A stretch of 64,000 nucleotides of DNA. Origin: Acheta domesticus (lineage: Eukaryota; Arthropoda; Insecta; Orthoptera; Gryllidae). The notes under the pieces were generated by a model. The model was not told the DNA's origin, searched no databases, and saw nothing but the letters and a program-made list of their open reading frames with translations. The stretch lies in contig JAHLJT010008756.1 in NCBI GenBank assembly GCA_031308135.1, forward strand, positions 130,322,997 through 130,386,996. Reading direction: 5' to 3'. A program made the position numbers and the translations under genes. Every line of letters starts with the position of its first letter. Positions within the stretch are counted from its first letter, which is position 1. Positions 1 through 13,447 of the stretch are shown piece after piece.

Positions 1-507
1 GTGTGTCTGTGTGTGCAGCGCCGTGCTGTACGTGAAGCTGCTGCTGACGGGGGCGTGGTGGAGCTGAGCGCGTGTCTGTGTGCGCAGCGCCGTGCTGTAC
101 GTGAAGCTGCTGCTGACGGGGGCGTGGTGGCGCTGAGCGCGTGTCTGTGTGCGCAGCGCCGTGCTGTGCGTGAAGCTGCTGCTGACGGGGGCGTGGTGGC
201 GCTGAGCGCGTGTCTGTGTGTGCAGCGCCGTGCTGTACGTGAAGCTGCTGCTGACGGGGGCGTGGTGGCGCTGAGCGCGTGTCTGTGTGCGCAGCGCCGT
301 GCTGTACGTGAAGCTGCTGCTGACGGGGGCGTGGTGGCGCTGAGTGTATGTGTGTGTCTGTGTGTGCAGCGCCGTGCTGTACGTGAAGCTGCTGCTGACG
401 GGGGCGTGGTGGCGCTGAGTGTGTGTCTGTGTGTGCAGCGCCGTGCTGTACGTGAAGCTGCTGCTGACGGGGGCGTGGTGGCGCTGAGCGCGTGTCTGTG
501 TGCGCAG
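1..507 (+). repeat. 69-bp tandem array of last-exon acceptor edge, copy C
   Basis: Eight successive 3' splice-site copies end at 18, 87, 156, 225, 294, 369, 438 and 507; all steps are 69 bp except one of 75. Each unit holds a GT-rich tract, an AG acceptor and the first about 33 nt of the TM6 exon. Only the last continues into a full exon. The seven others lack one base after the ACGG of the exon, so a transcript spliced there would meet TGA after about 16 codons. The unit is a multiple of three, so another frame stays open throughout; I do not regard that as a gene. Confidence 0.9.
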
Positions 508-952
508 CGCCGTGCTGTACGTGAAGCTGCTGCTGACGGCGGGCGTGGTGGAGCTGGGCGTGGAGGGCGTGGCGTGGGGCGCGCGCAGCCGGCGCTTCCA
601 CGGCTCGTCCGAGTGGGCGGAGGAGTTCGCCGCGCAGAGCGCCTTCGTCTTCGCCATCGTGGGCACCTGCATCGACGTGGCGCGCGCCGCCGCCGTGCTC
701 TGGCTGTGCGTCGGAAGCTGTGATCCACTTTTCTTCTGGCGCCCACAAGCGAAGTCTGCAGCGTCTCCTACTGGTCGTGAAGGGAAACCTGTTCCAACGC
801 CTCAACCTCCTATCCCATCTCCGGCTGCACGTCTTGTACTTCAGTCTCCCCCTATTTGTAACGACCTACCTTCTCCTGTTATTGAACCATCACACTCAAC
901 ATCTGCTGAATCTCCAGACGATTTTGACTCATCGTTCACGACTCACCTGTAA
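508..952 (+). CDS. Methuselah-like GPCR, last coding exon (copy C, 5' part outside window)
   Basis: Terminal exon of a seven-transmembrane receptor paralogous to the complete gene at 21837-39400. It starts after the AG at 506-507 with the last base of a split Ser codon, then reads AVLYVKLLLTAGVVELGVEG (TM6), a short extracellular loop, and TM7 containing SAFVFAIVGTCIDVARAAAV. Through LWLCVG it is nearly identical to copies A and B. After that the tail is unrelated to theirs: a Pro/Ser-rich stretch of about 78 residues ending in THL and a TAA stop. Either the tail has diverged or other DNA was joined to the exon. Membrane receptor by family; ligand unknown. Confidence 0.82.
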
Positions 953-2430
953 GGAACTGACTACTTGTTCAGTATTGTGTGCCTTAAAATTTAATAGAAT
1001 CTTGTGTTAAATGAAAGTGATGCTTTGCAATCGCACTCAGCAAAGTAAGAAATAACGACTTATGAGATAAACTAAAACATCTATTTATTTAGGAGCCAAT
1101 CTATTCACGAGAAAAGAACTCAAGGAAAGAATCCTGATTCTGATTTAATTTTTTGTGAGTGAATGAATGTGGTGTGTTGACAGTGGTTTGATGAAAAAAG
1201 TGGGACTTCCTGATTGAGAAATCGTGGATTCCATTTGAGTAATCATTTCTTAAATTGAACATTTTCTTAAAGACAAAAAGGAATTGATATTGAAGAAATA
1301 TGGTTTACTGAACGTAATTTAATCGAAGGGAAATTGGCTTAATACCTAATGTGGTGGCACATAAGGAGAAAAAGTGTTAAATTTATTCAAACTATCGTTC
1401 TCCATGTTGTCGCGGCACGAATAGATTCCTTCACGAAGAACATGACGAGGGGTAAGAGCTCTAATGTAGAGTTGATTCGACCTAGAAAATAGATTTATTA
1501 CTCCAGAGTTAATATTTCTAATCAATTTTTGCCAAATACCCTAATTTCTTTACGTATTGAGAATTCAACTTGTGTATGGGATGGGGCAAAGATCCAGAAT
1601 TAAGAAAAAGTGCTAGAAATACACTTCTAGCCTTAGCATACCACACATAGTTTTGACTGTTTTTACTTAAAATAAATCAATACAAATAAACAAAAGGGGA
1701 AACGGAAGTTTCACATAAGAAGATACGAGAAATTGTGATCAATTGCTTAGCCTTTGCTCGCGAGTGTAAACGATACATGCAGAGACCTTCTGACAAAGCA
1801 ATATTTTTCTGTAGTTGATTGATGTGAGAATTTCTTTTGGTACATAAATCTCTTAATGTGGCGTGTAATGTCAGACAAAAAAAATTTATTAGCTTTTTTA
1901 ATATAGAAATATTTTTATATGCTTTCAGGTATTAAAGGTGTTCTAGTTAAATCACCTTATAAATCTGTAGAGAACAACTGGAAAATACCGTACCTATTAG
2001 TAAAGAATGCAATAGAAACCTGTCTCCGAAAATTGAATTTAGAGCCACTTTTCAGGCAGTAAACTATTTTTTTATTTGTAAATTGTGTAATTTTCTTTAG
2101 AATTCCAATGAAGATACGAGAAAAGGGTTAGTAGTTTCATGTAAAACAAATAAACAGTTTTGAAAATTAAATATTTTCACCATCCAATATCTTTCGACTT
2201 CTAACAACAGTAAAACTAGAAACATAAAAAAAAATTCTGCAAATTATTGTTTGCTTGAAGAGATGAAGACTGCATTTTTATTTTTATGAAATATTTTAAC
2301 GTTTTCGTTACTTCAAGAACCTCAAGTATGGCTTTATCGTACAAAATTTATACACCACATTTTGATTCATATATATTTTTGCAAATTAATTTTAGTTAAA
2401 TTTATTATTATTTTCATGTAATTCTTCTTA
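953..2430. other. AT-rich 3' flank, no gene seen
   Basis: No supported ORF. The stretch at about 1640-1990 resembles 12440-12770 (shared blocks around GCTTAGCCTTT, AGAGACCT and CTTATAAATCTGT), which suggests a dispersed old repeat. No convincing polyadenylation signal lies close to the copy C stop. Confidence 0.5.
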
Positions 2431-2610
2431 TTTATTATTAATTATTATTATTAATTATTATTATTAATTATTATTATTAATTATTATTATTAATTATTAT
2501 TATTAATTATTATTATTAATTATTATTATTAATTATTATTATTAATTATTATTATTAATTATTATTATTAATTATTATTATTAATTATTAATTATTATTA
2601 TTATCATTAT
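2431..2610. repeat. 13-bp AT microsatellite
   Basis: Tandem run of the unit TTAATTATTATTA, about 13 copies, with only A and T until it decays at the right edge. No coding potential. Confidence 0.95.
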
Positions 2611-3868
2611 TTTGGAATAAAACTATCATTTAAATTTAAAAGTCTGGATTTTGTAAAATCGTTATATTTTTGAAAATCGGTGTATCTATTATTAAGCTCC
2701 ATTAGAAGAGTTACAAACATTCAAAAGTAATTAATATTCAAAATATTTAACTTGTAAATGTAATCAAATGTAATGTATCAAATGTAATTAATTGTTAAAT
2801 TATTACAATACATCATGGAAATTTGTTAAAAGCGCTAATGGGTTTTAACACTTCTCTAGTTAATACCAGTTACGTTTTTCGTAATTTTAATAATTTTGGA
2901 TGACAAATAGTCAAAATGTAACTTTACCTCTTTTCGTGGAAGATTCTTTTCTTCGTTTGGAATCTATGAAAAAATTTACACATATTACTCTATCATTTGG
3001 ATCCCCACAAAACTCAATCATAAATAATGACTTTTAAATAATATTTTTTGCACACACGCTTTACAAAAAAGATTCGTATTAACCCAATGTCTCCGGAGTT
3101 TTTGAATGTTGCCGTTTTAAGTTTTTTAAGTTTGAAGTTTTCGAAAAGCCATTGATTATGTTTGGTTATTGTTAAGTTTATGGAAGTCTCAGGGTATTCA
3201 TGCCAAAGAAAAAAATTATTTCGTAATTCAGGTATGAAACTTAAGCTTTGGTGTTTGGGGGGATGTTTTAGTTGCTCGTTTAATTTTCATTCGAAATGTT
3301 AATGTGTAATTTAGTACCTGCGTGAGACAGTTGATAAAAAATTAGTTCATGTTCAAGATGGCACATGGATACAGTGTTCCGCCGACGCTGACTGGGCCAA
3401 TTGCACTTTCGATAGAAAATCGTATTCCAGATGAGTCTCCTTGAAGTCAACGTCTGTCTTCAACAGAATCTGTAGTTTACTGAAGCTGCCAAAGTGGTAA
3501 TTCAAATCCCTGCGTTTGCCGAGAACTTGGAATTCAACAATGTAATAAAATTATTGTATACAATGAGAACCAATCCGCTAGAATGTTGGTTTTGAATCCA
3601 GTGTTTTACAATACACACATCGGAGCATATTATCGTGAGATAGCAATGTATTATTTCAAGAAGTTCAAGAAGATTAGTTGAAAATTGAATACTTGAGCAC
3701 AGAAAAAATGATCGTCGACGTTTTGACCACTACTCTACTCAACACCAGATATGAAATTTCCACTATCAGTTGTCGATTACGTTACTGATCATTAGGTAGC
3801 CTTGAAATTGAGGGAGTGGGCTGGTATATGCAGCTTAAATTCTATTAATTCATCTTTAGAAAAAAATA
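2611..3868. other. AT-rich intergenic DNA, nothing recognised
   Basis: No ORF with recognisable content, no structured repeat and no RNA gene could be seen. Confidence 0.5.
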
Positions 3869-4440
3869 TTCAATATCCTCAGGTTTCTCTCCAGGCTCAT
3901 GTCTCTCTCCTATTCCATTTAATTTATATTTATATGGTATCCCTCCAACAATACAAAAATAGTTCTTAATGCAGATGACACTACTCTATTCATTTATCAT
4001 TCTGATATCATATGTGCTTATCACAATCCTCAACATAATCTCAACACTTAAGTACCTCCTGGAAAAAACGTTGTAACCCTCAAAATGTAAATTAACCGAC
4101 ACACCACTTTCCTGTTCCATTATTAGAACGTTTATGCACCCATGCGACTCGTGGCAAAATTAAAAAAAGAAGAAAAAAGATATTAAATATTCATGTTTGT
4201 TAACATAATTTCGTACATGCCTCACTCAGAACACTTACGACCTTAATACGAGCAAACCCAGCATTTCAGAATGTGAGGGTTACAAAGTTTTTGCCGGCAG
4301 GTTTTCACTTATTCTACTTGGGAAACCAATTGCAAAATAAAAATTAACTAAGATAAACGACAAGCTAAAATATTCACTCTCAGAAATCCTATTAGTAGTA
4401 TATAAAACACGTCTCCTACCTCATATTTTTGAGACCCCTC
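3869..4440 (+). mobile_element. Decayed non-LTR (LINE) reverse transcriptase relic
   Basis: Broken reading frames still give RT landmarks in order: a CCTCAGGTTTCTCTCCAGG block that resembles the P-Q-G/S-V-L-S-P motif, then FNLYLYGIPP-like text, then ADDTTLFI (the catalytic DD) at about 3975-4000. Further on comes a degenerate C-terminal thumb-like segment with DKLKYSLSEILLVVYKTRLL at 4360-4420. Stops and shifts interrupt it. It most resembles Jockey-superfamily LINEs; family level is uncertain. Confidence 0.6.
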
Positions 4441-7400
4441 ATTTTTTGATATTTAAATATGGATGTTTTTTTATTAAAATCGTAATAAAATAAATTAACT
4501 AATTTTCATTATTTAATTCACATTTTTACATGTTTTTGAGGCGTTGAAATTTATTGAAATGTCTGGCTCAGATTTTGAAACCCTCATTCAAACCCTGATT
4601 TTTTATGTGTCCTCCTTTATATACTAATCTCAAATTCTTAGTTTTTAAAATATATTTTATATACTCGTCTTTTAAACAATTAGCATATGGATTAGGTCAA
4701 ATTACTCTAAACATTTGTCAGTTTTTTTATAGATTGCCACTTCATTATTTCCATATTTTGTATTTACGTTTCTTATATCAGCAATAGGATATTCACGATC
4801 TTTCATTAATTCAGTTATTTTTTTACGAATTTTAACATATGTAGTTTGTAGTATGTAGAAACGTCCATTTAGAAGGATAATAAATATCCCATTAGATTGA
4901 TATTATATTTGTCATGTGGATGGAAATTACCCTACGTTTAGCAATAATGGAAAAGGAAATTTTGATGAAAAAGTTGGGCGAGTGATAATAAACGACAGAA
5001 AATAGCTTTCTAAATTGTATTGTATATTGCTTTCTAACCAATATATTTTTTAGATAACCCATGTATTTTTAACAGATCGTGTATTACTTTACATTACTAT
5101 TTTCCTTGTATGAAAAACAATAATATATATCATGCGTTGAAATAGTACAATTGCGAGTAGAGTGTAAGAGTGTTGCAGAATAATTAGCGCTGTTTCCAAT
5201 ATCAGAGCCATTCAGGCATCAGTAAGCCATTACAATAGTAATTAACGTTACTTGTAAAGAAAGTGAGTGTTTGACGTACAAATATAATGTCGAAAGTTTG
5301 ACATGAGTACGCCAAAGACATCATTCTAATAATCCATTCTAGTGGTGGACAAAACATCGTGTGCTAAACAATTATGCTCTAAACATCGAAAAGCTTGTGT
5401 GAAATATCTTTCACACACTTAAAAAAATAGCCATGAAAAAAGTTTATATGGCCATGACTCCTTTGCGGTACACGTAGGGCAAAAGACTTTGCCGAACGCT
5501 TTCCAATTAATAAAGAGGGAAGGTAAGAATTTGTTTCCATACATGAGTGATGAAATTGTTACTTTCATAGTAAGCGTGTAAAATCTCAATCGAGACCATA
5601 AAAAACGGAAACTACACACGAAATATGAACAACATTTTTCCTACAACTCCATAAAAATATAATACAAAAGATTTTGTAAAATTGTATTGGAAAATGAAGA
5701 CATACCCCGGAAAATACAGAAATCCATTTAATAGGGTTAGAGGAGAGTATTCTAAAACCATGCAAAAAAGACTTTTTTCACGGTAACAAGCTAGTTGTCT
5801 TGGCAACTATATTTTTTAATGGATATTAAAAAAATGACAAACTTAACGTACGACTGGCGATGCTCAGTAGTTACCTTCTTTCTGCAGTTGTAGATAAAAA
5901 GTCATTTATTATTTTCGTAACATAATATTGATCATATTCACACGAGTATTATTTATGAGACACTGTTTTCCTATACATGCTCAATAATTAGAGCCGCCGA
6001 CACCGTAAGCGCCTGACCTGGATTCTACTCTTATTTTATTTTTATAACAAATTAAATGCCAATCCAAACTATATTGGATACATATTTGATCTATATCAAT
6101 TGGTGAAGAAATATGTTTAATGGCAAATAAAATGAAAACCGTGCCTGAAATTGTTATTTACGAATCGTAAGGTTTACTCAGATCTTTACTGTAAAGCATT
6201 TTATCCACTTTATAAAAATGCAATGAAAAATAATTTTCCTTTAAATTTGACTATTCATCCAGAGACATGTGACAGATTGATGTTTATAGAGTTAATATGA
6301 GACCACGGAATATTAAAATAATTGGGTGAATACTTTTCTTTTTCATTACGAAATTGATCGTTGTTGTTAACAGATCATTAGAACACTAGTGTTCTAATTT
6401 CATTATTTTGTTTACAAAACTGATGTCAATTTTTTAAAGTATGTTTTGAGATAACAAAAATCGAAAAAACAAACTATATTTAAAAATTGAAGAATCGAAC
6501 AATATTTTTAAGTGATAATTTTTTGTAAAATATTTTAAATGAAAAAATATTGATAATTAACATATTGATATCTTTATATTTAATAACCAGATGCCTCATT
6601 GTGCCGTCTTCGACGGGGCACTTAACGTCTAGTGTTTGAAACGGCTTTTAATAGAAATTGACTCTTAGAGTAAATATTTCGCCTCTTATTAAAATTAAAA
6701 ATATTCTAGGGTGTATATATTAAAATTGACAGAAAACTATTGATCACCTCAGGCACGTATTACGATAACCTTTCGGAAGTCAAGATGTTCTGAAAAATAC
6801 GTTAAGTGGGTAGATTTCTCATGAGCATGCTGTACAATTCGTAAATACTACTAGAAAACTTTTTTTAATGTTAAAAATTATCCAAAGTGTTTACCTATGC
6901 CTCGTATAACTATTGATACAATTCAAGACTTCCTCTTCAAATATCACTTAAGTTGCTTTTCTCGTGAGGAAGGAAAAATATGTATATTAATAATAATCAT
7001 AATAATAGTGATAATAATAATAATAATACACTCAACGTTTGAAAGCGCATTAAATACGTGTGAAACTTGTTTCAAAAATACGTTTAGGAGAATACGACCT
7101 TTCCTTCTGGTAGCTTCAGTATTTTCGACTTCCTATTTTTTACTTTTATGCTACCGCACTCATAGATGAAATATATTAAATATTTAAATTTGATGCCCAA
7201 TATAAAACTCAAAAAATAAATCAATTACTAGTTTCTTGATAAAAATACACAAACACAATAGCGTGTATTCGGACGTCTCTTAATTGTAGTAAATATTTAT
7301 AAATATTTAGATAGTATATAATTACAAATTTAGTAACCACTCGTTCAGTCTGTGCTTTGGGTTTCTGAAGCAATCGTGAAAAATTACTTTTTGAAAAAAA

Positions 7401-7704
7401 AAATTGACAGAGAAATATTTGAGTTTACGTACATGCATTGATACAGCCATTGACACGTCATTACTTTTCAACCGTAATAGTTATTTTTGTATTCCCGTAT
7501 TCCAATCATCACGATTACGATAATAAAAATTACCCATGCCACACATTTAAATTTAGCATGCTTGCCAGATGGCGTAGATCGCGTGTTCGGGTCTTCTGCA
7601 GTTTGTGCCGGTCTTCCTCCGCCATCTTCATCACGACGCACCATATCACGTTGCTCACGGCCACTCATTCTGACTCTTACTTCAAGAAACCCGCTCCACT
7701 GGTT
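4441..7704. other. AT-rich intergenic DNA, no gene
   Basis: Only short chance ORFs are present. Noted inside: a compact GC hairpin at 6601-6621 (GTGCCGTC, loop TTC, GACGGGGCAC, with a GG bulge) and an AAT/TAA microsatellite near 6987-7030. Base composition becomes GC-richer from about 7560, just before the satellite. Confidence 0.5.
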
Positions 7705-10700
7705 CGCCGAGTAGCGAAGGATTTAACAACAGACCACACGTGTCCAACCTTCTCTCCGCGTTACCTGCTGCACTGGGCCACGGGCGAAGAGCGTGTAGTA
7801 GCGCCGAGTAGCGGAGGATGTAACAACAGACCACACGTGTCCAACCTTCACTCCGCACTACCTGCTGCACTGGGCCACGAGCGAAGAGCGTGTAGTAGCG
7901 CCGAGTAGCGAAGGATGTAACAACAGATCACACGTGTCCAACCTTCACTCCGCATTACCTGCTGCACTGGGCCACGGGCGAAGAGCCGTGTAGTAGCGCC
8001 GAGTAGCGAAGGATGTAACAACAGACCACACGTGTCCAACCTTCACTCCGCACTACCTGCTGCGCTGGGCCACGGGCGAAGAGCCGTGTAGTAGCGCCGA
8101 GTAGCGAAGGATGTAACAACAGATCACACGTGTCCAACCTTCACTCCGCATTACCTGCTGCACTGGGCCACGAGCGAAGAGCGTGTAGTAGCGCCTAGTA
8201 GCGAAGGATGTAACAACAGACCACACGTGTCCAACCTTCACTCCGCATTACCTGCTGCACTGGGCCACGGGCGAAGAGCGTGTAGTAGCGCCGAGTAGCG
8301 AAGGATGTAACAACAGATCACACGTGTCCAACCTTCACACCGCATTACCTGCTGCACTGGGCCACGGGCGAAGAGCGTGTAGTAGCGCCGAGTAGCGAAG
8401 GATGTAACAACAGACCACACGTGTCCAACCTTTAATCCTCACTACCTGCTGCACTGGGCCACGGGCGAAGAGCGTGTAGTAGCGCCGAGTAGCGGAGGAT
8501 GTAACAACAGACCACACGTTTCCAACCTTCACTCCGCACTACCTGCTGCACTGGGCCACGAGCGAAGAGCGTGTAGTAGCGCCGAGTAGCGAAGGATGTA
8601 ACAACAGATCACACGTGTCCAACCTTCACTCCGCATTACCTGCTGCACTGGGCCACGGGCGAAGAGCCGTGTAGTAGCGCCGAGTAGCGAAGGATGTAAC
8701 AACAGACCACACGTGTCCAACCTTCACTCCGCACTACCTGCTGCGCTGGGCCACGGGCGAAGAGCCGTGTAGTAGCGCCGAGTAGCGAAGGATGTAACAA
8801 CAGATCACACGTGTCCAACCTTCACTCCGCATTACCTGCTGCACTGGGCCACGAGCGAAGAGCGTGTAGTAGCGCCGAGTAGCGAAGGATGTAACAACAG
8901 ACCACACGTGTCCAACCTTCACTCCGCATTACCTGCTGCACTGGGCCACGGGCGAAGAGCGTGTAGTAGCGCCGAGTAGCGAAGGATGTAACAACAGATC
9001 ACACGTGTCCAACCTTCACTCCGCATTACCTGCTGCACTGGGCCACGGGCGAAGAGCGTGTAGTAGCGCCGAGTAGCGAAGGATGTAACAACAGACCACA
9101 CGTGTCCAACCTTTAATCCTCACTACCTGCTGCACTGGGCCACGGGCGAAGAGCGTGTAGTAGCGCCGAGTAGCGGAGGATGTAACAACAGACCACACGT
9201 GTCCAACCTTCACTCCGCACTACCTGCTGCGCTGGGCCACGGGCGAAGAGCCGTGTAGTAGCGCCGAGTAGCGAAGGATGTAACAACAGATCACACGTGT
9301 CCAACCTTCACTCCGCATTACCTGCTGCACTGGGCCACGAGCGAAGAGCGTGTAGTAGCGCCGAGTAGCGAAGGATGTAACAACAGACCACACGTGTCCA
9401 ACCTTCTCTCCGCACTACCTGCTGCACTGGGCCGCGGGCGAAGAGCCGTGTAGTAGCGCCGAGTAGCGAAGGATGTAACAACAGACCACACGTGTCCAAC
9501 CTTCACTCCGCACTACCTGCTGCGCTGGGCCACGGGCGAAGAGCCGTGTAGTAGCGCCGAGTAGCGAAGGATGTAACAACAGATCACACGTGTCCAACAT
9601 TCACTCCGCATTACCTGCTGCACTGGGCCACGAGCGAAGAGCGTGTAGTAGCGCCGAGTAGCGAAGGATGTAACAACAGACCACACGTGTCCAACCTTCA
9701 CTCCGCACTACCTGCTGCGCTGGGCCACGGGCGAAGAGCCGTGTAGTAGCGCCGAGTAGCGAAGGATGTAACAACAGACCACACGTGTCCAACCTTCACT
9801 CCGCACTACCTGCTGCGCTGGGCCACGGGCGAAGAGCCGTGTAGTAGCGCCGAGTAGCGAAGGATGTAACAACAGACCACACGTGTCCAACCTTCACTCC
9901 GCACTACCTGCTGCGCTGGGCCACGGGCGAAGAGCCGTGTAGTAGCGCCGAGTAGCGAAGGATGTAACAACAGATCACACGTGTCCAACCTTCACTCCGC
10001 ATTACCTGCTGCACTGGGCCACGAGCGAAGAGCGTGTAGTAGCGCCGAGTAGCGAAGGATGTAACAACAGACCACACGTGTCCAACCTTCACTCCGCACT
10101 ACCTGCTGCGCTGGGCCACGGGCGAAGAGCCGTGTAGTAGCGCCGAGTAGCGAAGGATGTAACAACCGACCACACGTGTCCAACCTTCACTCCGCACTAC
10201 CTGCTGCGCTGGGCCACGGGCGAAGAGCCGTGTAGTAGCGCCGAGTAGCGAAGGATGTAACAACAGATCACACGTGTCCAACCTTCACTCCGCACTACCT
10301 GCTGCACTGGGCCACGAGCGAAGAGCGTGTAGTAGCGCCGAGTAGCGAAGGATGTAACAACAGACCACACGTGTCCAACCTTCTCTCCGCACTACCTGCT
10401 GCACTGGGCCGCGGGCGAAGAGCCGTGTAGTAGCGCCGAGTAGCGAAGGATGTAACAACAGACCACACGTGTCCAACCTTCACTCCGCACTACCTGCTGC
10501 GCTGGGCCACGGGCGAAGAGCCGTGTAGTAGCGCCGAGTAGCGAAGGATGTAACAACAGATCACACGTGTCCAACATTCACTCCGCATTACCTGCTGCAC
10601 TGGGCCACGAGCGAAGAGCGTGTAGTAGCGCCGAGTAGCGAAGGATGTAACAGCAGATCACACGTGTCCAACCTTCACTCCGCATTACCTGCTGCACTGG

Positions 10701-11308
10701 GCCACGGGCTAAGAGCCGTGTAGTAGCGCCGAGTAGCGAAGGATGTAACAACAGACCACACGTGTCCAACCTTCACTCCGCACTACCTGCTGCGCTGGGC
10801 CACGGGCGAAGAGCCGTGTAGTAGCGCCGAGTAGCGAAGGATGTAACAACAGACCACACGTGTCCAACCTTCACTCCGCACTACCTGCTGCGCTGGGCCA
10901 CGGGCGAAGAGCCGTGTAGTAGCGCCGAGTAGCGAAGGATGTAACAACAGATCACACGTGTCCAACCTTCACTCCGCATTACCTGCTGCACTGGGCCACG
11001 AGCGAAGAGCGTGTAGTAGCGCCGAGTAGCGAAGGATGTAACAACAGATCACACGTGTCCAACCTTCACTCCGCATTACCTGCTGCACTGGGCCACGGGC
11101 GAAGAGCCGTGTAGTAGCGCCGAGTAGCGAAGGATGTAACAACAGACCACACGTGTCCAACCTTCACTCCGCACTACCTGCTGCGCTGGGCCACGGGCGA
11201 AGAGCCGTGTAGTAGCGCCGAGTAGCGGAGGATGTAACAACAGACCACACGTGTCCAACCTTCACTCCGCACTACCTGCTGCGCTGGGCCACGGGCGAAG
11301 AGCCGTGT
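7705..11308. repeat. 97/98-bp satellite array, about 37 monomers
   Basis: Tandem monomers each contain GCCGAGTAGCGAAGG, TAACAACAGA, the palindromic ACACGTGT, CCAACCTTCACTCCGC and CTGCTGCRCTGGGCCAC. Two length classes exist: GAAGAGCGTG (97) and GAAGAGCCGTG (98). Diagnostic variants recur with shifts of 681 bp (7 monomers, 7848-8420 versus 8529-9101) and 977 bp (10 monomers, 9308-9600 versus 10285-10577), showing higher-order duplication. Many minus-strand ORFs of about 60 codons are by-products of the repeat and not genes. Confidence 0.97.
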
Positions 11309-13447
11309 CAGGCGCTCTCGCCGCAGCCAGAGGGGCCTCTAACGAGCGCAAGCGGAGGCCACGGACGCGTCTCATCTGCGGGAACGCGAATTTCACACTG
11401 TGCGCAGACACTGTTGACCCCCGTTTAAGCGCTCTCCTCGTCAAGACAACTCGGTTAATGAGTGAGTCAGAATGCATTTCGTCACATACACATTACGTTT
11501 GGCTGAAGTTGTTTCATGGATTAATAGAAGTGGATACATATGATATTTTAGCTATTCAAAGAATATAGTGAGGAGAGGATTTTTGTGCCATAAAAATCTT
11601 GAAATATGCTTTTCAAAATATGTATTTATGACGTACCAATCCTGAAAAATGCACTTTAATATGGGTAATTTCACGTGAAATCGACCGAAAAAAGCGTGGC
11701 CCCTTTTGACTGGTCTACATTTTTTTGACATCTTCAATGTGATGCAAAAAAGCTGCAAGTATATTTAGTGCATATGTTTGACCTTGCTTTTATTTATACC
11801 CAACATTAATAAAATTTCTGTGCATTTTGGACAAACTTGAGACAAAATTGAAATTTCACATGAAAACCTATTCTAATACAAAAAGTTTCTTCTTCTAGTA
11901 AATAATTGAAAGAAAAGGGTTTTTACATTGAGCCTCATATTATTTACATTTTATACCAATGCTTTCACTCCTGAATTCAAAAGAGCACTTTTTTCAAACC
12001 TAAATTTCCAAAATACGTAATCTTGGATTGTCGAGTTTTTTAACTCAAAATATTATACAAATTCTAAATTTTTGCACAAAAAAGAATTCTGTGAAACTGG
12101 AAATTTAAAAAGTTACGGGTATTTAAAGTTGTTTTTTTAAATAATCAATTTTTAAATAGTGTACATATTTTTCCACATAGACAACCTCATAACCACTTGT
12201 GAAAAAATATTTTAGTTACTTTTGGCGACTCTATTAACGAGACAAAATGAACTGTACGAGCGAGGCAAAAATGTGTTTCAAGTTCTTAGTGATGAATGGG
12301 TTTAGATTGCTTATTCTGGTTTTAACAGGAAGTGATTTTTTTCGTCTCGCAGTAAACGTGGATTGCATCTAAAGAATCTGCACTAAGAAATGAAAAGGAA
12401 GCGATAGTTTTTAATTCAGCGAATGCCTTTTATTGGAAGGAAAATTTGCTAGGCGCGTGCCGGTGATGAGACATCAGGAAGAGAACCAGAGGGAAAAAGA
12501 ATTTGCACAGAAGAAAATGAGGAAAATTGGTGTGAACTGCTTAGCCTTTCCTCGTGACGTGTGAGATTCATGAAGAGACCTATCCTTCTACCAACGTAAT
12601 TAGTTCTCTCTCTGAAGAGGAGGGGCGTGTGAAATCCGTTTTGACCATTAATTGTTCAGAAGTAAAACTTACGATTTACAAAATAAATTTTTGTAATATA
12701 ATGTTATCAAATGTTAAGAGAATTCTGATAAAATCTTATAAATCTGTGTAAAAAAACTGGAATAGAAACAACCCAGAAGAGAAGTATTAAGTACAAAGTT
12801 TTCGTTGAAAATTAGATATTTATAAAATGGTCAGAAAATTGGTTCTAAAATATCAAATAAGAAATGCAAAATTGGTTTCTATGTCTATCCCTCTTCTTTT
12901 CCTGCGTAAGCACCCTGCAACTGCTTTCTTCTCGCATACAATTTCACGCTGTTTTATAAGAGATTAATTAAATAATTACTTGAATACCTGTATATTGTTT
13001 TATACAAAGCAACATTTTTGATTTATTGAGAAACAGAAAAAACTTGCTGCGAGTAAGAGGTCGAGAATTTTTGTGAAAATGAAAGGGTGATTGAGAACGA
13101 CAATCGTAATTTTTGGTTCATGTGAGTTGAGAATGTGCCGCAGAAAGTTCCAGTATTTTCCGCAAATTAATTTGATGCGGGCAATACTTTTTCGGGCTTT
13201 CTCTGAATGAGGTACATAAATTTCAACCCTTAAAAAGTACACCAAAATAGCGGCTTGGCAGAATGCTTACAAATGCGGGGCACCTTTTTGTTGATCAGAT
13301 GTTCATTTGGAAATTTCCATGGAATACGCGTGCATACCGGTGTGAAACGCTCAGGCGCTTCCCCAAATTTCTTCTCCGCACTATGTTGCTATGGTATATG
13401 CTACAAAAATGAAACAACGTCTGAAACCTAGTACAAACCTATAACTG
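11309..13447. other. Intergenic DNA right of satellite
   Basis: No supported gene. 11309-11480 is GC-rich and may be the unique flank from which the array grew. 12440-12770 matches 1640-1990 imperfectly (old dispersed repeat). The rest is AT-rich. Confidence 0.45.

Noticed and set aside
7705..11308. CRISPR-like array
   Set aside because: No unique spacers; contiguous monomers of 97-98 bp in a eukaryotic context.
7660..11477. Terminal inverted repeat around the satellite (CATTCTGACTC and GAGTCAGAATG)
   Set aside because: Only 11 bp match and the flanks do not extend it; chance is not excluded.
7438..11568. About thirty minus-strand ORFs of 60-65 codons and several plus-strand ORFs
   Set aside because: All are the satellite monomer read in frame; they end and restart with the repeat and have no protein features.
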